Shown here: positions 1 through 7,003 of the stretch, one piece after another
How the letters are laid out: each line of letters begins with the position of its first letter
Position numbering within the stretch: the first letter of the stretch is position 1
From: Chloroflexota bacterium
GTDB lineage: Bacteria > Chloroflexota > Anaerolineae > Promineifilales > Promineifilaceae
Direction: 5' to 3'
Assembly (NCBI GenBank): GCA_030599405.1
Contig: JAUVOB010000012.1
Coordinates: 1 to 11,552, forward strand
DNA: 11,552 nt
Notes under the pieces: generated by a model
What the model saw: the letters and a program-made list of their open reading frames with translations, nothing else
Databases searched by the model: none
What the model was told of the DNA's origin: nothing
Translations under genes and position numbers: made by a program

Positions 1-25
1 ATAAGAATCCGTCCGGAGAACAATA

Positions 26-55
26 GAGCCCTGCCCTGCAGGGTTCTTTTTTTTT
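26..55 (+). terminator. Rho-independent terminator of an upstream gene
   Basis: A 9-bp stem (GAGCCCTGC with GCAGGGTTC, one G-U pair) closes a 3-base loop and is followed directly by nine Ts at 47-55. The T run lies only on the + strand side, so it ends a + strand transcript whose gene lies left of the window. The palindromic hexamer TCCGGA at 12-17 and 55-60 could lengthen the stem. No coding end can be assigned in bases 1-25. Confidence 0.85.
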
Positions 56-203
56 CCGGAGAATTGGAAATCATGGCGGTTTCCGTATAGGCTCCCAGGA
101 TTTCGCGACACGAATTATGTAGATGCCCTCCTCACCCTGGACCGGACAACACACAACTTCTCTTGGTCAGAAATAACAAGCGACAACAGTCTAGTCTTAT
201 CAT

Positions 204-231
204 TTGAGACCGGGCTAATCCCTGTTATAAA
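204..231 (+). promoter_or_regulatory. Sigma70-type promoter with extended -10
   Basis: TTGAGA (204-209), a 16-base spacer and TATAAA (226-231), with a TG one base before the -10 (223-224), make a convincing housekeeping promoter. Transcription would start near 238, about 20 bases before the GT-C-like gene. The 9-mer CGGGCTAAT (211-219), repeated in two other gaps of this window, lies inside the spacer. In the rest of 64-203 I see only a small inverted repeat (GGAAA/TTTCC, about 66-84). Confidence 0.6.
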
Positions 232-258
232 TGGACTTAATCATTAGTTACGAAAGTG

Positions 259-1953
259 ATGATCATCAGTCGTATGGACCAAGTGGCCGAAAAAGAAATA
301 GTTGAAACCCGGGAAATCGTGAGTCGCGAATGGGTAGCCGCCTTCCTGGTCGCGATTGCGACTGTAGCCATTGTGACCCTTCCATACGTATTAGGTTACG
401 CGTTATCTGGACCCGGTATCACCTTTAGCGGAGTAATCATGAATCCTGAGGATACTCAGAGTTACTTCGCCAAGATGTTGCAGGGTTATGAAGGTCATTG
501 GCTCTATACAATCCCTTTCACTCCAGAACAACACGATCCCGCTTTTCTAGGTGGATTCTATTTGGCCCTTGGCCATTTCGCTCGATGGATGGGGCTCACC
601 ATCGATGGAATTTGGCACCTGGCGCGGATAGTTGCCGATCTTTTCCTCTTCATGGTCACCTTTGGCTTCATTGCGACTTTCCTTCATAATCGAGAGACGC
701 GCTGGATAGCCTACTTGTTAGCTTTGTTCGGTTCTGGTCTCGGATGGCTGTTGTTCATCTTTCAGCAACCGTATTGGCTAGGGGCATTTCCTGTAGATTT
801 CAAGATGCCTGAAGCGCATCTTTTCTTCTCATCTATGACCTTTCCCCATGTGGCTCTTGGTACAGGGTTGGTTCTTGTATCATTTTGGCTCGTTTACCAG
901 ATCGGAACTCGGCATCCTAAGAGCTGGCTTTACTCAGTGCTGGCGGGAATCACCAATCTGGCCATTGGTATCGCTTATCCTTTTCTGATTTATCTCGTTG
1001 TCTTAACAACGGCATTTTATTGGCTAGTCCTGACATTTCGGGCGCGACGGATCGATTGGTCGTTGTCTGCGAGGCTGGGTATCAGTTTCGTCATACCAGC
1101 GCCCCTGTATCTCTACTATGCCTACGCCAATCAAATGAACGACGTGTTTCGATCGTGGGCAGATCAGGCTGTCACTTCATCTCCACCATGGCCTCACTAT
1201 CTGATTGCTTTTGGTATTCTGCTGATTTTGGCAGCGTTGCCAATAGCAAGGCGCAAGGCATCATCTGACTACGTGGAAAAGATGTCATTGCTTTGGATTT
1301 GGATCTTCACCGCGGCGATACTCGTGTACCTTCCAATCAACGCACAGCGTCGTTTTGTCCAGGGAGTCCAGGTGCCGCTTTCTATTCTTGCAGCAGTTGG
1401 TCTCGTACAGATCGTCTTGCCACGCATTGCTAATACGAAGCTCTATCGGAGAATCTTAACACACCCTAGATATACGGACGCAGGTCTGCGTCGCTTGCTA
1501 CTAACTTCCATTATTCTCTTTTTCAGCCTGTCGAATCTCTATGTGCTCGCTGACGTATCGGTGACGGCATCACTGAGACAACCTTATCCATTCTTCAGGC
1601 AAGAGTCTGAGCTGGAAGTTGTGGATTGGCTCAAAGATAACACTGAGAGGACGGCTGTTGTGTTAGCAGCCTACGAGACGGGAAATTACCTTGCAGCACG
1701 AGCTGGCAATCGCGTATTCATAGGTCATTGGGCTGAGACGGTCGATTGGGATTTGAAGAACGATCAGATTTCTCGTTTCTTTGATAGTTCAACTGAAGAC
1801 GATTGGCGGAGAGAGCTCATCAATACCTACGGGATTGGCTATATTTGGTATGGTCCAATTGAACGAAATCTTGGCGCGTTTGATCCCGGCACTGTCCCGT
1901 ATTTGAAGCCGGTATACGAGAAGGCTGAAACCAAGTTGTACGAGGTCGAGTAG
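259..1953 (+). CDS. Multi-pass membrane protein, GT-C glycosyltransferase-like
   Basis: About 564 residues with roughly ten or more predicted membrane spans: the first near residues 26-50 (counted from the GTG at 256), others near 125-145, 150-170, 195-217, 225-260, 315-332, 345-360, 372-390 and 415-432. A soluble tail of about 130 residues ends the protein. The first long loop carries an acidic pair (Glu65-Asp66, in NPEDTQ), where GT-C enzymes place their catalytic acid. The QRRF segment before a late helix and the outer C-terminal domain also resemble GT-C proteins of lipid-linked sugar pathways. Donor and acceptor cannot be read from the sequence. The start is uncertain: GTG 256, ATG 259 and ATG 274 are all in frame and none has a clear Shine-Dalgarno; ATG 259 fits the promoter at 204-231. 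It has its own promoter and no evident partner gene. It could also be a non-catalytic membrane protein of the same fold. Confidence 0.8.
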   Translation: MIISRMDQVAEKEIVETREIVSREWVAAFLVAIATVAIVTLPYVLGYALSGPGITFSGVIMNPEDTQSYFAKMLQGYEGHWLYTIPFTPEQHDPAFLGGFYLALGHFARWMGLTIDGIWHLARIVADLFLFMVTFGFIATFLHNRETRWIAYLLALFGSGLGWLLFIFQQPYWLGAFPVDFKMPEAHLFFSSMTFPHVALGTGLVLVSFWLVYQIGTRHPKSWLYSVLAGITNLAIGIAYPFLIYLVVLTTAFYWLVLTFRARRIDWSLSARLGISFVIPAPLYLYYAYANQMNDVFRSWADQAVTSSPPWPHYLIAFGILLILAALPIARRKASSDYVEKMSLLWIWIFTAAILVYLPINAQRRFVQGVQVPLSILAAVGLVQIVLPRIANTKLYRRILTHPRYTDAGLRRLLLTSIILFFSLSNLYVLADVSVTASLRQPYPFFRQESELEVVDWLKDNTERTAVVLAAYETGNYLAARAGNRVFIGHWAETVDWDLKNDQISRFFDSSTEDDWRRELINTYGIGYIWYGPIERNLGAFDPGTVPYLKPVYEKAETKLYEVE

Positions 1954-1955
1954 GC

Positions 1956-1983
1956 TTGACGTCTGAATACCAGCGATTATTAT
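1956..1983 (+). promoter_or_regulatory. Candidate promoter 1 of the tad leader
   Basis: TTGACG (1956-1961), 16 bases and TATTAT (1978-1983) lie just past the stop of the preceding gene. The -35 is near consensus. If used, the cpaE-like mRNA would carry a leader of more than 200 bases. Confidence 0.35.
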
Positions 1984-2022
1984 TTAGAGAGGTGTGCCGC
2001 TAGAAGGGGTACTTTCGTCTGG

Positions 2023-2051
2023 TTGTACGCCAAGTTGGCATGACCTATACT
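2023..2051 (+). promoter_or_regulatory. Candidate promoter 2 of the tad leader
   Basis: TTGTAC (2023-2028), an ideal 17-base spacer and TATACT (2046-2051). The -10 is good and the -35 mediocre. It is one of three overlapping possibilities ahead of the pilus genes. Confidence 0.3.
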
Positions 2052-2097
2052 GTTGTCGGGGGTTAGAGGATTATGATGTAGGCTGTTTGACTTTGTG

Positions 2098-2106
2098 TGG
2101 GATAAT
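2098..2106 (+). promoter_or_regulatory. Candidate extended -10 promoter 3 of the tad leader
   Basis: TG at 2098-2099, one base, then GATAAT (2101-2106) is an extended -10 element without a recognisable -35 at the usual distance. Its predicted start (about 2113) falls on an ATG that opens a 16-codon frame (2113-2163). Further down the leader are the CGGGCTAAT copy (2142-2150) and a TATAAA (2174-2179) with no partner -35. Confidence 0.3.
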
Positions 2107-2213
2107 AGTAAGATGGAATTTGTCAGCCTGTACTGGAGCGGCGGGCTAATTCCGTTGTTGTGAATCAGAGGAATATAAAGTAACGCGTTTCAATCAACCC
2201 TTTTAGGCACCAA

Positions 2214-3467
2214 ATGTCAGATAAGATAAATGTTTTGATAGTGGACGATATCCCAGAAACCAGGGAGAACGTCCGCAAACTTCTCCAATTTGAACCCGAC
2301 GTCAAAGTAATTGGCCATGCAGGCTCTGGCGAAGAGGCTATCCGCATGGCTAAGGAACTACGACCCCATGTCGTGCTGATGGATATTAACATGCCTGATG
2401 CCGACGGGATCATGGCGAGTCAGACTATTACAACGACTGTCCCCGAAGCCCAAGTGATTATCATGTCGGTTCAAAGCGAAGCCGACTATATCCGCCGGGC
2501 AATGCTTGCTGGAGCACGAGATTTCTTGATGAAACCGTTCTCCGGTGATGAATTGATCGAAGCAGTTAGAAACGTTCACGAGACAAGACCCACATACCGT
2601 ATGCCGCCTCCCACGGCATCACCGATTTCTGAGCTGACCGCCGCACATCGCAAGAAGGCTGTTCGCGAGGGAAACGTCATAGCTGTGTTTAGTCCCAAAG
2701 GTGGAATAGGGTGCACCACTGTAGCAATCAACGTCGCCGTTGCCCTTTCTGAAAATGGGCATAAGACGCTGCTTATAGATGGGAGCCTCCAATTTGGCGA
2801 TGTCGGCGTAATGCTCAATATCAAAGCCTTATCCAGCGTCATCGACGTTATCGAACGAATGTCCGAACTGGATCATGATTTGATCGGTAGTGTTGTTGCC
2901 AGACATGAGAGCGGTCTTAGCGTTTTGCTTGCTCCTCCACGCCCTGAGATGGCCGAGTTGGTGAAGCATGATGAAATTCGAGCCTTGATGAAATCTCTGA
3001 GGGAGATGTTTGACTTCATCATTATCGACACCAGTTCGAGCTTGAACGACGTCAATTTGGCAATGCTAGATGTCGCGGACAGGATCATACTTATCGCTCG
3101 GCAAGATCTCACGAGCTTGAAGAATGTAAGCCGTTTCTTTGACCTCAGTGAAGACCTGGAATACGAGCGGGACAAGGTAATGTTGGTTGTAAACCACGGC
3201 TCCAACAAATTAAGCATCACCGTTAAAGATATCGTCGATACACTCAAGTGGCCGGTTACTGCTGTGCTTCCTGAAGATGAAGCAGCCTATAGTGCTGCGG
3301 ATCAAGGGAGACCATTAGTATCGTCGACCTTGAAGCGACGACCAATTTCTAAGGCCCTGGATCAATTGACCATCCAGCTTCAAAATGAATTTGCGCGTAA
3401 GGGTATGGTGGTTGAAGAGGAAGAAGTTAGCCGCCTTGGCCGTCTCGCTCGTCTGTTTCGTCGATAG
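2214..3467 (+). CDS. cpaE: Response-regulator receiver fused to CpaE/TadZ-type ATPase
   Basis: Residues 5-122 are a complete receiver domain: acidic pair Asp11-Asp12, phospho-acceptor Asp57 in the LMDINMP motif, Ser85 and Lys107 in KPF. A proline-rich linker (126-152) leads to a ParA/MinD-like ATPase with the deviant Walker A KGGIGCTT (162-169). That motif keeps the signature Lys162 but has Cys167 where classical members have the second lysine. Asp189 begins the Walker A' segment and IIIDTSSSLND is the Walker B region. CpaE/TadZ proteins position the Tad/Flp pilus machine at the membrane or pole, and cpaF, tadB and tadC follow directly, which supports this role. The ATG at 2214 has only a weak AGG (2205-2207) as ribosome site. 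An intact receiver suggests control by a histidine kinase, which is not encoded here. The 12-base gap to cpaF indicates one operon. Confidence 0.9.
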   Translation: MSDKINVLIVDDIPETRENVRKLLQFEPDVKVIGHAGSGEEAIRMAKELRPHVVLMDINMPDADGIMASQTITTTVPEAQVIIMSVQSEADYIRRAMLAGARDFLMKPFSGDELIEAVRNVHETRPTYRMPPPTASPISELTAAHRKKAVREGNVIAVFSPKGGIGCTTVAINVAVALSENGHKTLLIDGSLQFGDVGVMLNIKALSSVIDVIERMSELDHDLIGSVVARHESGLSVLLAPPRPEMAELVKHDEIRALMKSLREMFDFIIIDTSSSLNDVNLAMLDVADRIILIARQDLTSLKNVSRFFDLSEDLEYERDKVMLVVNHGSNKLSITVKDIVDTLKWPVTAVLPEDEAAYSAADQGRPLVSSTLKRRPISKALDQLTIQLQNEFARKGMVVEEEEVSRLGRLARLFRR

Positions 3468-3479
3468 TGGAGAATAATA

Positions 3480-4856
3480 GTGTCACTTCTGAAGCGAATA
3501 GAGAAAAGTCAGGTACCTGAACTTAATCAACAAGTATCAAAGCTACAAGAGCTACGTGTAAAACGTTCATCTCCTGGAACGGGTTCGCGAGAACAATACG
3601 CTGATTTGAAAAATCGCATTCAGCAAAAGTTGATTGCCGAGCTGGATCCAAGTATGGATGTCTCACAGACCGCTGAAATGCGTAGCACAATTCAGGAAAT
3701 GTTCGAGACGATGCTCCAGGAGGAGCAAATTGTACTTACACGGAACGAGAGACGGAAGTTATTCGAGCAGATTGTAGCTGAGATCCTTGGCTATGGTCCT
3801 CTAGAGCAATACCTGAGCGTTGAGGGTATCACTGAAATTATGGTGAATGGACCCAAGAATATTTACATCGAACGTGGCGGTAAAGTTCATCGCGTTAACA
3901 CCCGCTTTGAGAACGATGAGCATTTGATGCGGATTATTGAGCGAATTGTTGCACCATTAGGCAGACGAATTGACGAAGGCTCTCCGATGGTCAATGCACG
4001 TATGCCCGATGGCTCGCGAGTTAACGCGGTTATCCCACCAATTTCGCTTGTCGGTCCGACGTTGACCGTCCGTATCTTCTCCAAGATCCCGTTGACTGTC
4101 GATAACTTGATCGAATTTGGCACAGTAACCGGCGAGGCGATGGAATTTCTGAAGGCCTGCGTTTTTGCTCGAATCAACGTTCTTATTTCAGGTGGTACTG
4201 GTTCTGGAAAGACTACTACACTGAATATCCTCTCAGGGTATATACCTGATGACGAGAGGATCATCACTATTGAGTTGGCGGCCGAGCTGCAACTCAGACA
4301 GGAGCATGTCGTTACCCTGGAGGCGCGTCCCCCGAACCTTGAAGGTAAGGGCGAAGTAACGATACGCGATCTGGTGGTTAACTCGCTGAGGATGCGACCG
4401 GATCGGATCGTCGTAGGTGAGGTTCGAAGTGGAGAAGCCTTGGATATGTTGCAGGCCATGAACACGGGTCATGAGGGTAGCATGACGACGCTTCACTCGA
4501 ACAGCCCGAGGGATACAATGTCTCGCCTGGAGACAATGGTGCTGATGGCCGGGATGGACCTGCCACACAGGGCCATTCGTGAACAGATCGCTTCTGCTAT
4601 CGACCTGGTAGTTCACCAAGATCGAATGCGAGATGGTACCCGCAAGATCACCTCCGTTAGTGAGGTTCAGGGAATGGAAGGTGATGTGATCACGATGTCT
4701 GAGATCTTCAGATTTGAGCAAACTGGCATCGAGAATGGTAAAGTGATCGGCCGATTACGCCCAACGGGCTTGCGGCCGAAGTTCATGTACAAGATTCAGG
4801 AATCTGGAATTATGTTGCCACCGACTATTTTCGGGATCGGAACCCGAGGTCGGTAG
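3480..4856 (+). CDS. cpaF: CpaF/TadA-type secretion ATPase of the Tad pilus
   Basis: 458 residues, the normal length for the family. It is the hexameric VirB11/GspE-superfamily ATPase that powers Tad/Flp pilus assembly at the cytoplasmic face. Order: a charged helical N-terminus (1-90), an N-terminal domain with ILGYGPLE and ITEIMVNGP (102-124), Walker A GGTGSGKT (238-245), Asp-box region (263-270), the conserved LRMRPDRIVVGEVR containing Walker B (303-316, Glu314), MNTGHEGS (327-334) and the His-box TLHSN (337-341). The Asp box reads TIELAAEL, with Leu266 where relatives known to me have Asp. The GTG start has GTGGAG (3467-3472) seven bases before it, overlapping the cpaE stop. It lies 12 bases after cpaE and 40 before tadB. 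Substrate pilins are not encoded in the window. Confidence 0.95.
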   Translation: MSLLKRIEKSQVPELNQQVSKLQELRVKRSSPGTGSREQYADLKNRIQQKLIAELDPSMDVSQTAEMRSTIQEMFETMLQEEQIVLTRNERRKLFEQIVAEILGYGPLEQYLSVEGITEIMVNGPKNIYIERGGKVHRVNTRFENDEHLMRIIERIVAPLGRRIDEGSPMVNARMPDGSRVNAVIPPISLVGPTLTVRIFSKIPLTVDNLIEFGTVTGEAMEFLKACVFARINVLISGGTGSGKTTTLNILSGYIPDDERIITIELAAELQLRQEHVVTLEARPPNLEGKGEVTIRDLVVNSLRMRPDRIVVGEVRSGEALDMLQAMNTGHEGSMTTLHSNSPRDTMSRLETMVLMAGMDLPHRAIREQIASAIDLVVHQDRMRDGTRKITSVSEVQGMEGDVITMSEIFRFEQTGIENGKVIGRLRPTGLRPKFMYKIQESGIMLPPTIFGIGTRGR

Positions 4857-4884
4857 AGTCATATCATTGATTGGCAACTAGGCT

Positions 4885-4891
4885 AGGAGGT
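4885..4891 (+). promoter_or_regulatory. Strong Shine-Dalgarno fixing the GTG start of tadB
   Basis: AGGAGGT, five bases before GTG 4897, is the best ribosome site in the window and sets a non-ATG start for tadB. Confidence 0.8.
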
Positions 4892-4896
4892 CGGAA

Positions 4897-5886
4897 GTGG
4901 ATCCGTTAATTCTTCTTATCGGAGCAGCCGCGATCCTAATGATTATGGGTGCTGGCGTTGCGCTGCTAACAGGCGGGCGTACTGACGTTGAAGATAGATT
5001 GGATCAGTACGTCGGCGCAGGCGGCACCACAGCAGCTATCGCGATTGATCAACCCCAACAACGGAAGGACACACAAGTAGCGGATAGGCTCGACAGGGCA
5101 ATAGAAGGCCGGGGTTTTACGCAAGGAATCAGAATACGAATAGCAAAGGCTGATGCAAAACTACGTGTAAGTGAATACATTGCCATCCAGTTTCTATCTG
5201 CGCTCGCTCTTGGCGCCGTCGTCTATTACTTTCTAGGAAACAACGCCATCTTCACCACTTTGGCAGCCATTTTTGGCCTGTTCATACCCAGAATTTATCT
5301 TTCGTCGGCCGCCAAGCGTCGAATGCGAGCTTTCGATAACCAGCTAAGTGATACGCTTAATCTGTGGGTAAACGCGTTACGTTCTGGCTATAGTGTGCTT
5401 CAAGCGATGGAAGCCATCGCGACGGAACTACCACCACCTGTATCGGTAGAGTTTGAGCGGGTTGTTCAGGAAGTGCGTCTCGGCCTCGGCGTCCCGCAAG
5501 CGCTGTATAATATGCTACGCCGGGTTCCGAGCGATGACCTCGACTTGGTTATTACGGCAGTAAATATCCAGCGAGAAGTTGGCGGTAACCTGGCAGAGGT
5601 GCTTGACACCATTAGTTTCACCATTCGCGAACGAGTTCGTATTAAAGGCGAGATTCGTACGCTGACAGCTCAGGGACGACTTTCCGGCTGGATCATCAGT
5701 TTGCTTCCAATCGGTCTAGCGCTGGTCTTGCTCCTGATTAATCCGGGTTACATGGGCCAGTTATTTGAAAATGCCAAGCCATTTTTATTCGGCATTCCCT
5801 GTGGATGGATAGTGGTTGGCGTTGGCTTAGTAATGATGACGATAGGTATTATCATTATTCAGAGGATTGTAGACATCGAGGTTTAG
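4897..5886 (+). CDS. tadB: TadB-type inner-membrane platform protein
   Basis: 329 residues of the type II secretion F / TadB family, which forms with TadC the membrane platform on which the CpaF motor acts. There is an N-terminal membrane helix (3-25), a cytoplasmic stretch, a hydrophobic pair (about 95-133), then the cytoplasmic T2SSF helical domain (about 150-265). That domain carries the family hallmarks DTLNLWVNALRSGYS and VNIQREVGGNLAEVLDTI. Two closing membrane helices (about 264-283 and 298-322) end the protein. Order and length match TadB rather than TadC. It follows cpaF by 40 bases. A 104-base spacer with two hairpins separates it from tadC, a wider gap than between the other pilus genes here. 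Confidence 0.92.
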   Translation: MDPLILLIGAAAILMIMGAGVALLTGGRTDVEDRLDQYVGAGGTTAAIAIDQPQQRKDTQVADRLDRAIEGRGFTQGIRIRIAKADAKLRVSEYIAIQFLSALALGAVVYYFLGNNAIFTTLAAIFGLFIPRIYLSSAAKRRMRAFDNQLSDTLNLWVNALRSGYSVLQAMEAIATELPPPVSVEFERVVQEVRLGLGVPQALYNMLRRVPSDDLDLVITAVNIQREVGGNLAEVLDTISFTIRERVRIKGEIRTLTAQGRLSGWIISLLPIGLALVLLLINPGYMGQLFENAKPFLFGIPCGWIVVGVGLVMMTIGIIIIQRIVDIEV

Positions 5887-5928
5887 ACCCGAGATAGGTA
5901 CCCTATTTACTTTGGATTTATACCTGTG

Positions 5929-5978
5929 AACTTCCTTTCATGGATGAGTAAGGAAGTTGACCCTTCTGATCAGAAGGG
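5929..5978 (+). promoter_or_regulatory. Tandem hairpin pair between tadB and tadC
   Basis: The first hairpin pairs AACTTCCTT (5929-5937) with AAGGAAGTT (5950-5958), nine perfect pairs around a 12-base loop. Two bases later comes the 18-base perfect palindrome CCCTTCTGATCAGAAGGG (5961-5978). It ends one base before the GGAGG of tadC. No T run follows, so it is not an ordinary terminator. RNA processing, stability or translational control of tadC, or a protein-binding site, are the likely roles. Confidence 0.55.
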
Positions 5979-5979
5979 T

Positions 5980-5984
5980 GGAGG
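5980..5984 (+). promoter_or_regulatory. Shine-Dalgarno deciding the ATG start of tadC
   Basis: GGAGG lies six bases before ATG 5991 but touches the in-frame TTG at 5985 with no spacing. This places the start at 5991. Confidence 0.75.
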
Positions 5985-5990
5985 TTGATT

Positions 5991-6932
5991 ATGTCGCCAG
6001 TTGTTCTCATTGCCGCTCTTGGTGCACTGACGCTCATCGTAGCCAGCATAGTTTTATTGCGGCGCGCAGAAGAAGATCCGTTAATCTCGCGTATTGAAGA
6101 GTACGCGATTCGTGATGAGCCGGTCAGCATAGAGGAAATCGAGCTTTCTCTGCCGGTCACCGACCGGTTACTCGTTCCATTACTAAGGCGGTTGAGCCAG
6201 CTCGTTATCCGTCTGACACCGCAGACGATGCTGGAGCGCTCTGCTCACAAGTTGGAATTAGCAGGCAGTCCTGGAAATATCTCAGCGGCTGAATTCTGGG
6301 CGATTCGAGGTATTGTCGCCGTCGTCTTGGGTGGGGTATTCTTCTTCCTGTTGGGTAACTTTGGGCAGGATCCTGGCAGGCGATTGCTCTATACAGCTGC
6401 CGTTACTGTCCTGGGGTTTTTCCTGCCTTCGTTATACCTTTCAGCCACCATCAGCCGGCGGCAGGAAGCCATTATTAAGAAGTTTCCAGACGCATTGGAT
6501 TTGATGTCTATCTGTGTCGACGCCGGATTGACCTTTGATGGCTCAATGGCGCGCGTCGATGAGAAATGGGATGATCCCTTAGCACGTGAATTCGGTAGGG
6601 TCATTTATGAGATTCAGCTTGGCAAATCCAGGCGACAGGCTCTGCGGGATATGTCTAATCGCATGGATGTGGCCGACGTCAGTAGTTTTGTAGCTGCCAT
6701 TCTTCAGGCCGAACATCTAGGAGTCAGCATCGGCCGCGTGCTACGAATTCAGTCGGAGCAGATGCGAATTCGCAGGCGTCAGCGAGCCGAGGAAAAGGCG
6801 CATCAGGCCCCAATCAAGATGCTTTTCCCTCTCGTTTTCTTGATTTTCCCGTCGATGTTCATTGTCCTCCTGGGACCAGCGGGGTTTACAATCCTGCGAA
6901 ACGAAGGGATCCAGGCCGCTTTCGGCGGTTGA
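5991..6932 (+). CDS. tadC: TadC-type inner-membrane platform protein
   Basis: 313 residues from ATG 5991. A membrane helix (3-23), an acidic linker, an amphipathic region (55-95), a hydrophobic pair (about 104-122 and 133-153) and the T2SSF domain (about 160-270) follow in order. The closing helix has the typical TadC tail EKAHQAPIKMLFPLVFLIFP (268-287) leading to LLGPAGF. This tail distinguishes TadC from TadB. The protein would pair with TadB in the membrane platform of the Tad/Flp pilus. No terminator follows; 71 bases later comF starts on the same strand, so read-through is likely. The short gap holds a copy of CGGGCTAAT (6954-6962). Confidence 0.92.
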   Translation: MSPVVLIAALGALTLIVASIVLLRRAEEDPLISRIEEYAIRDEPVSIEEIELSLPVTDRLLVPLLRRLSQLVIRLTPQTMLERSAHKLELAGSPGNISAAEFWAIRGIVAVVLGGVFFFLLGNFGQDPGRRLLYTAAVTVLGFFLPSLYLSATISRRQEAIIKKFPDALDLMSICVDAGLTFDGSMARVDEKWDDPLAREFGRVIYEIQLGKSRRQALRDMSNRMDVADVSSFVAAILQAEHLGVSIGRVLRIQSEQMRIRRRQRAEEKAHQAPIKMLFPLVFLIFPSMFIVLLGPAGFTILRNEGIQAAFGG

Positions 6933-6990
6933 ACACAAAGTCTGAAACGATCACGGGCTAATCCTACAACCTCACTGATCCAGATTTACT

Positions 6991-6996
6991 GGAAGG
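6991..6996 (+). promoter_or_regulatory. Shine-Dalgarno for the TTG start of comF
   Basis: GGAAGG, seven bases before TTG 7004. There is no ATG or GTG in frame between it and the first zinc-binding cysteines, which supports the rare TTG start. Confidence 0.6.
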
Positions 6997-7003
6997 TTAG
7001 CAG

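Noticed and set aside
2087..2106. TTGACT with GATAAT as a classical promoter
   Set aside because: The spacer is only eight bases; GATAAT was kept only as an extended -10.
3887..4465. A 192-codon open frame on the - strand
   Set aside because: It lies fully antisense to cpaF, whose conserved motifs are unambiguous, and its translation shows no domain pattern.
5985..5990. Earlier TTG start for tadC
   Set aside because: It abuts GGAGG with zero spacing; ATG 5991 has correct spacing.
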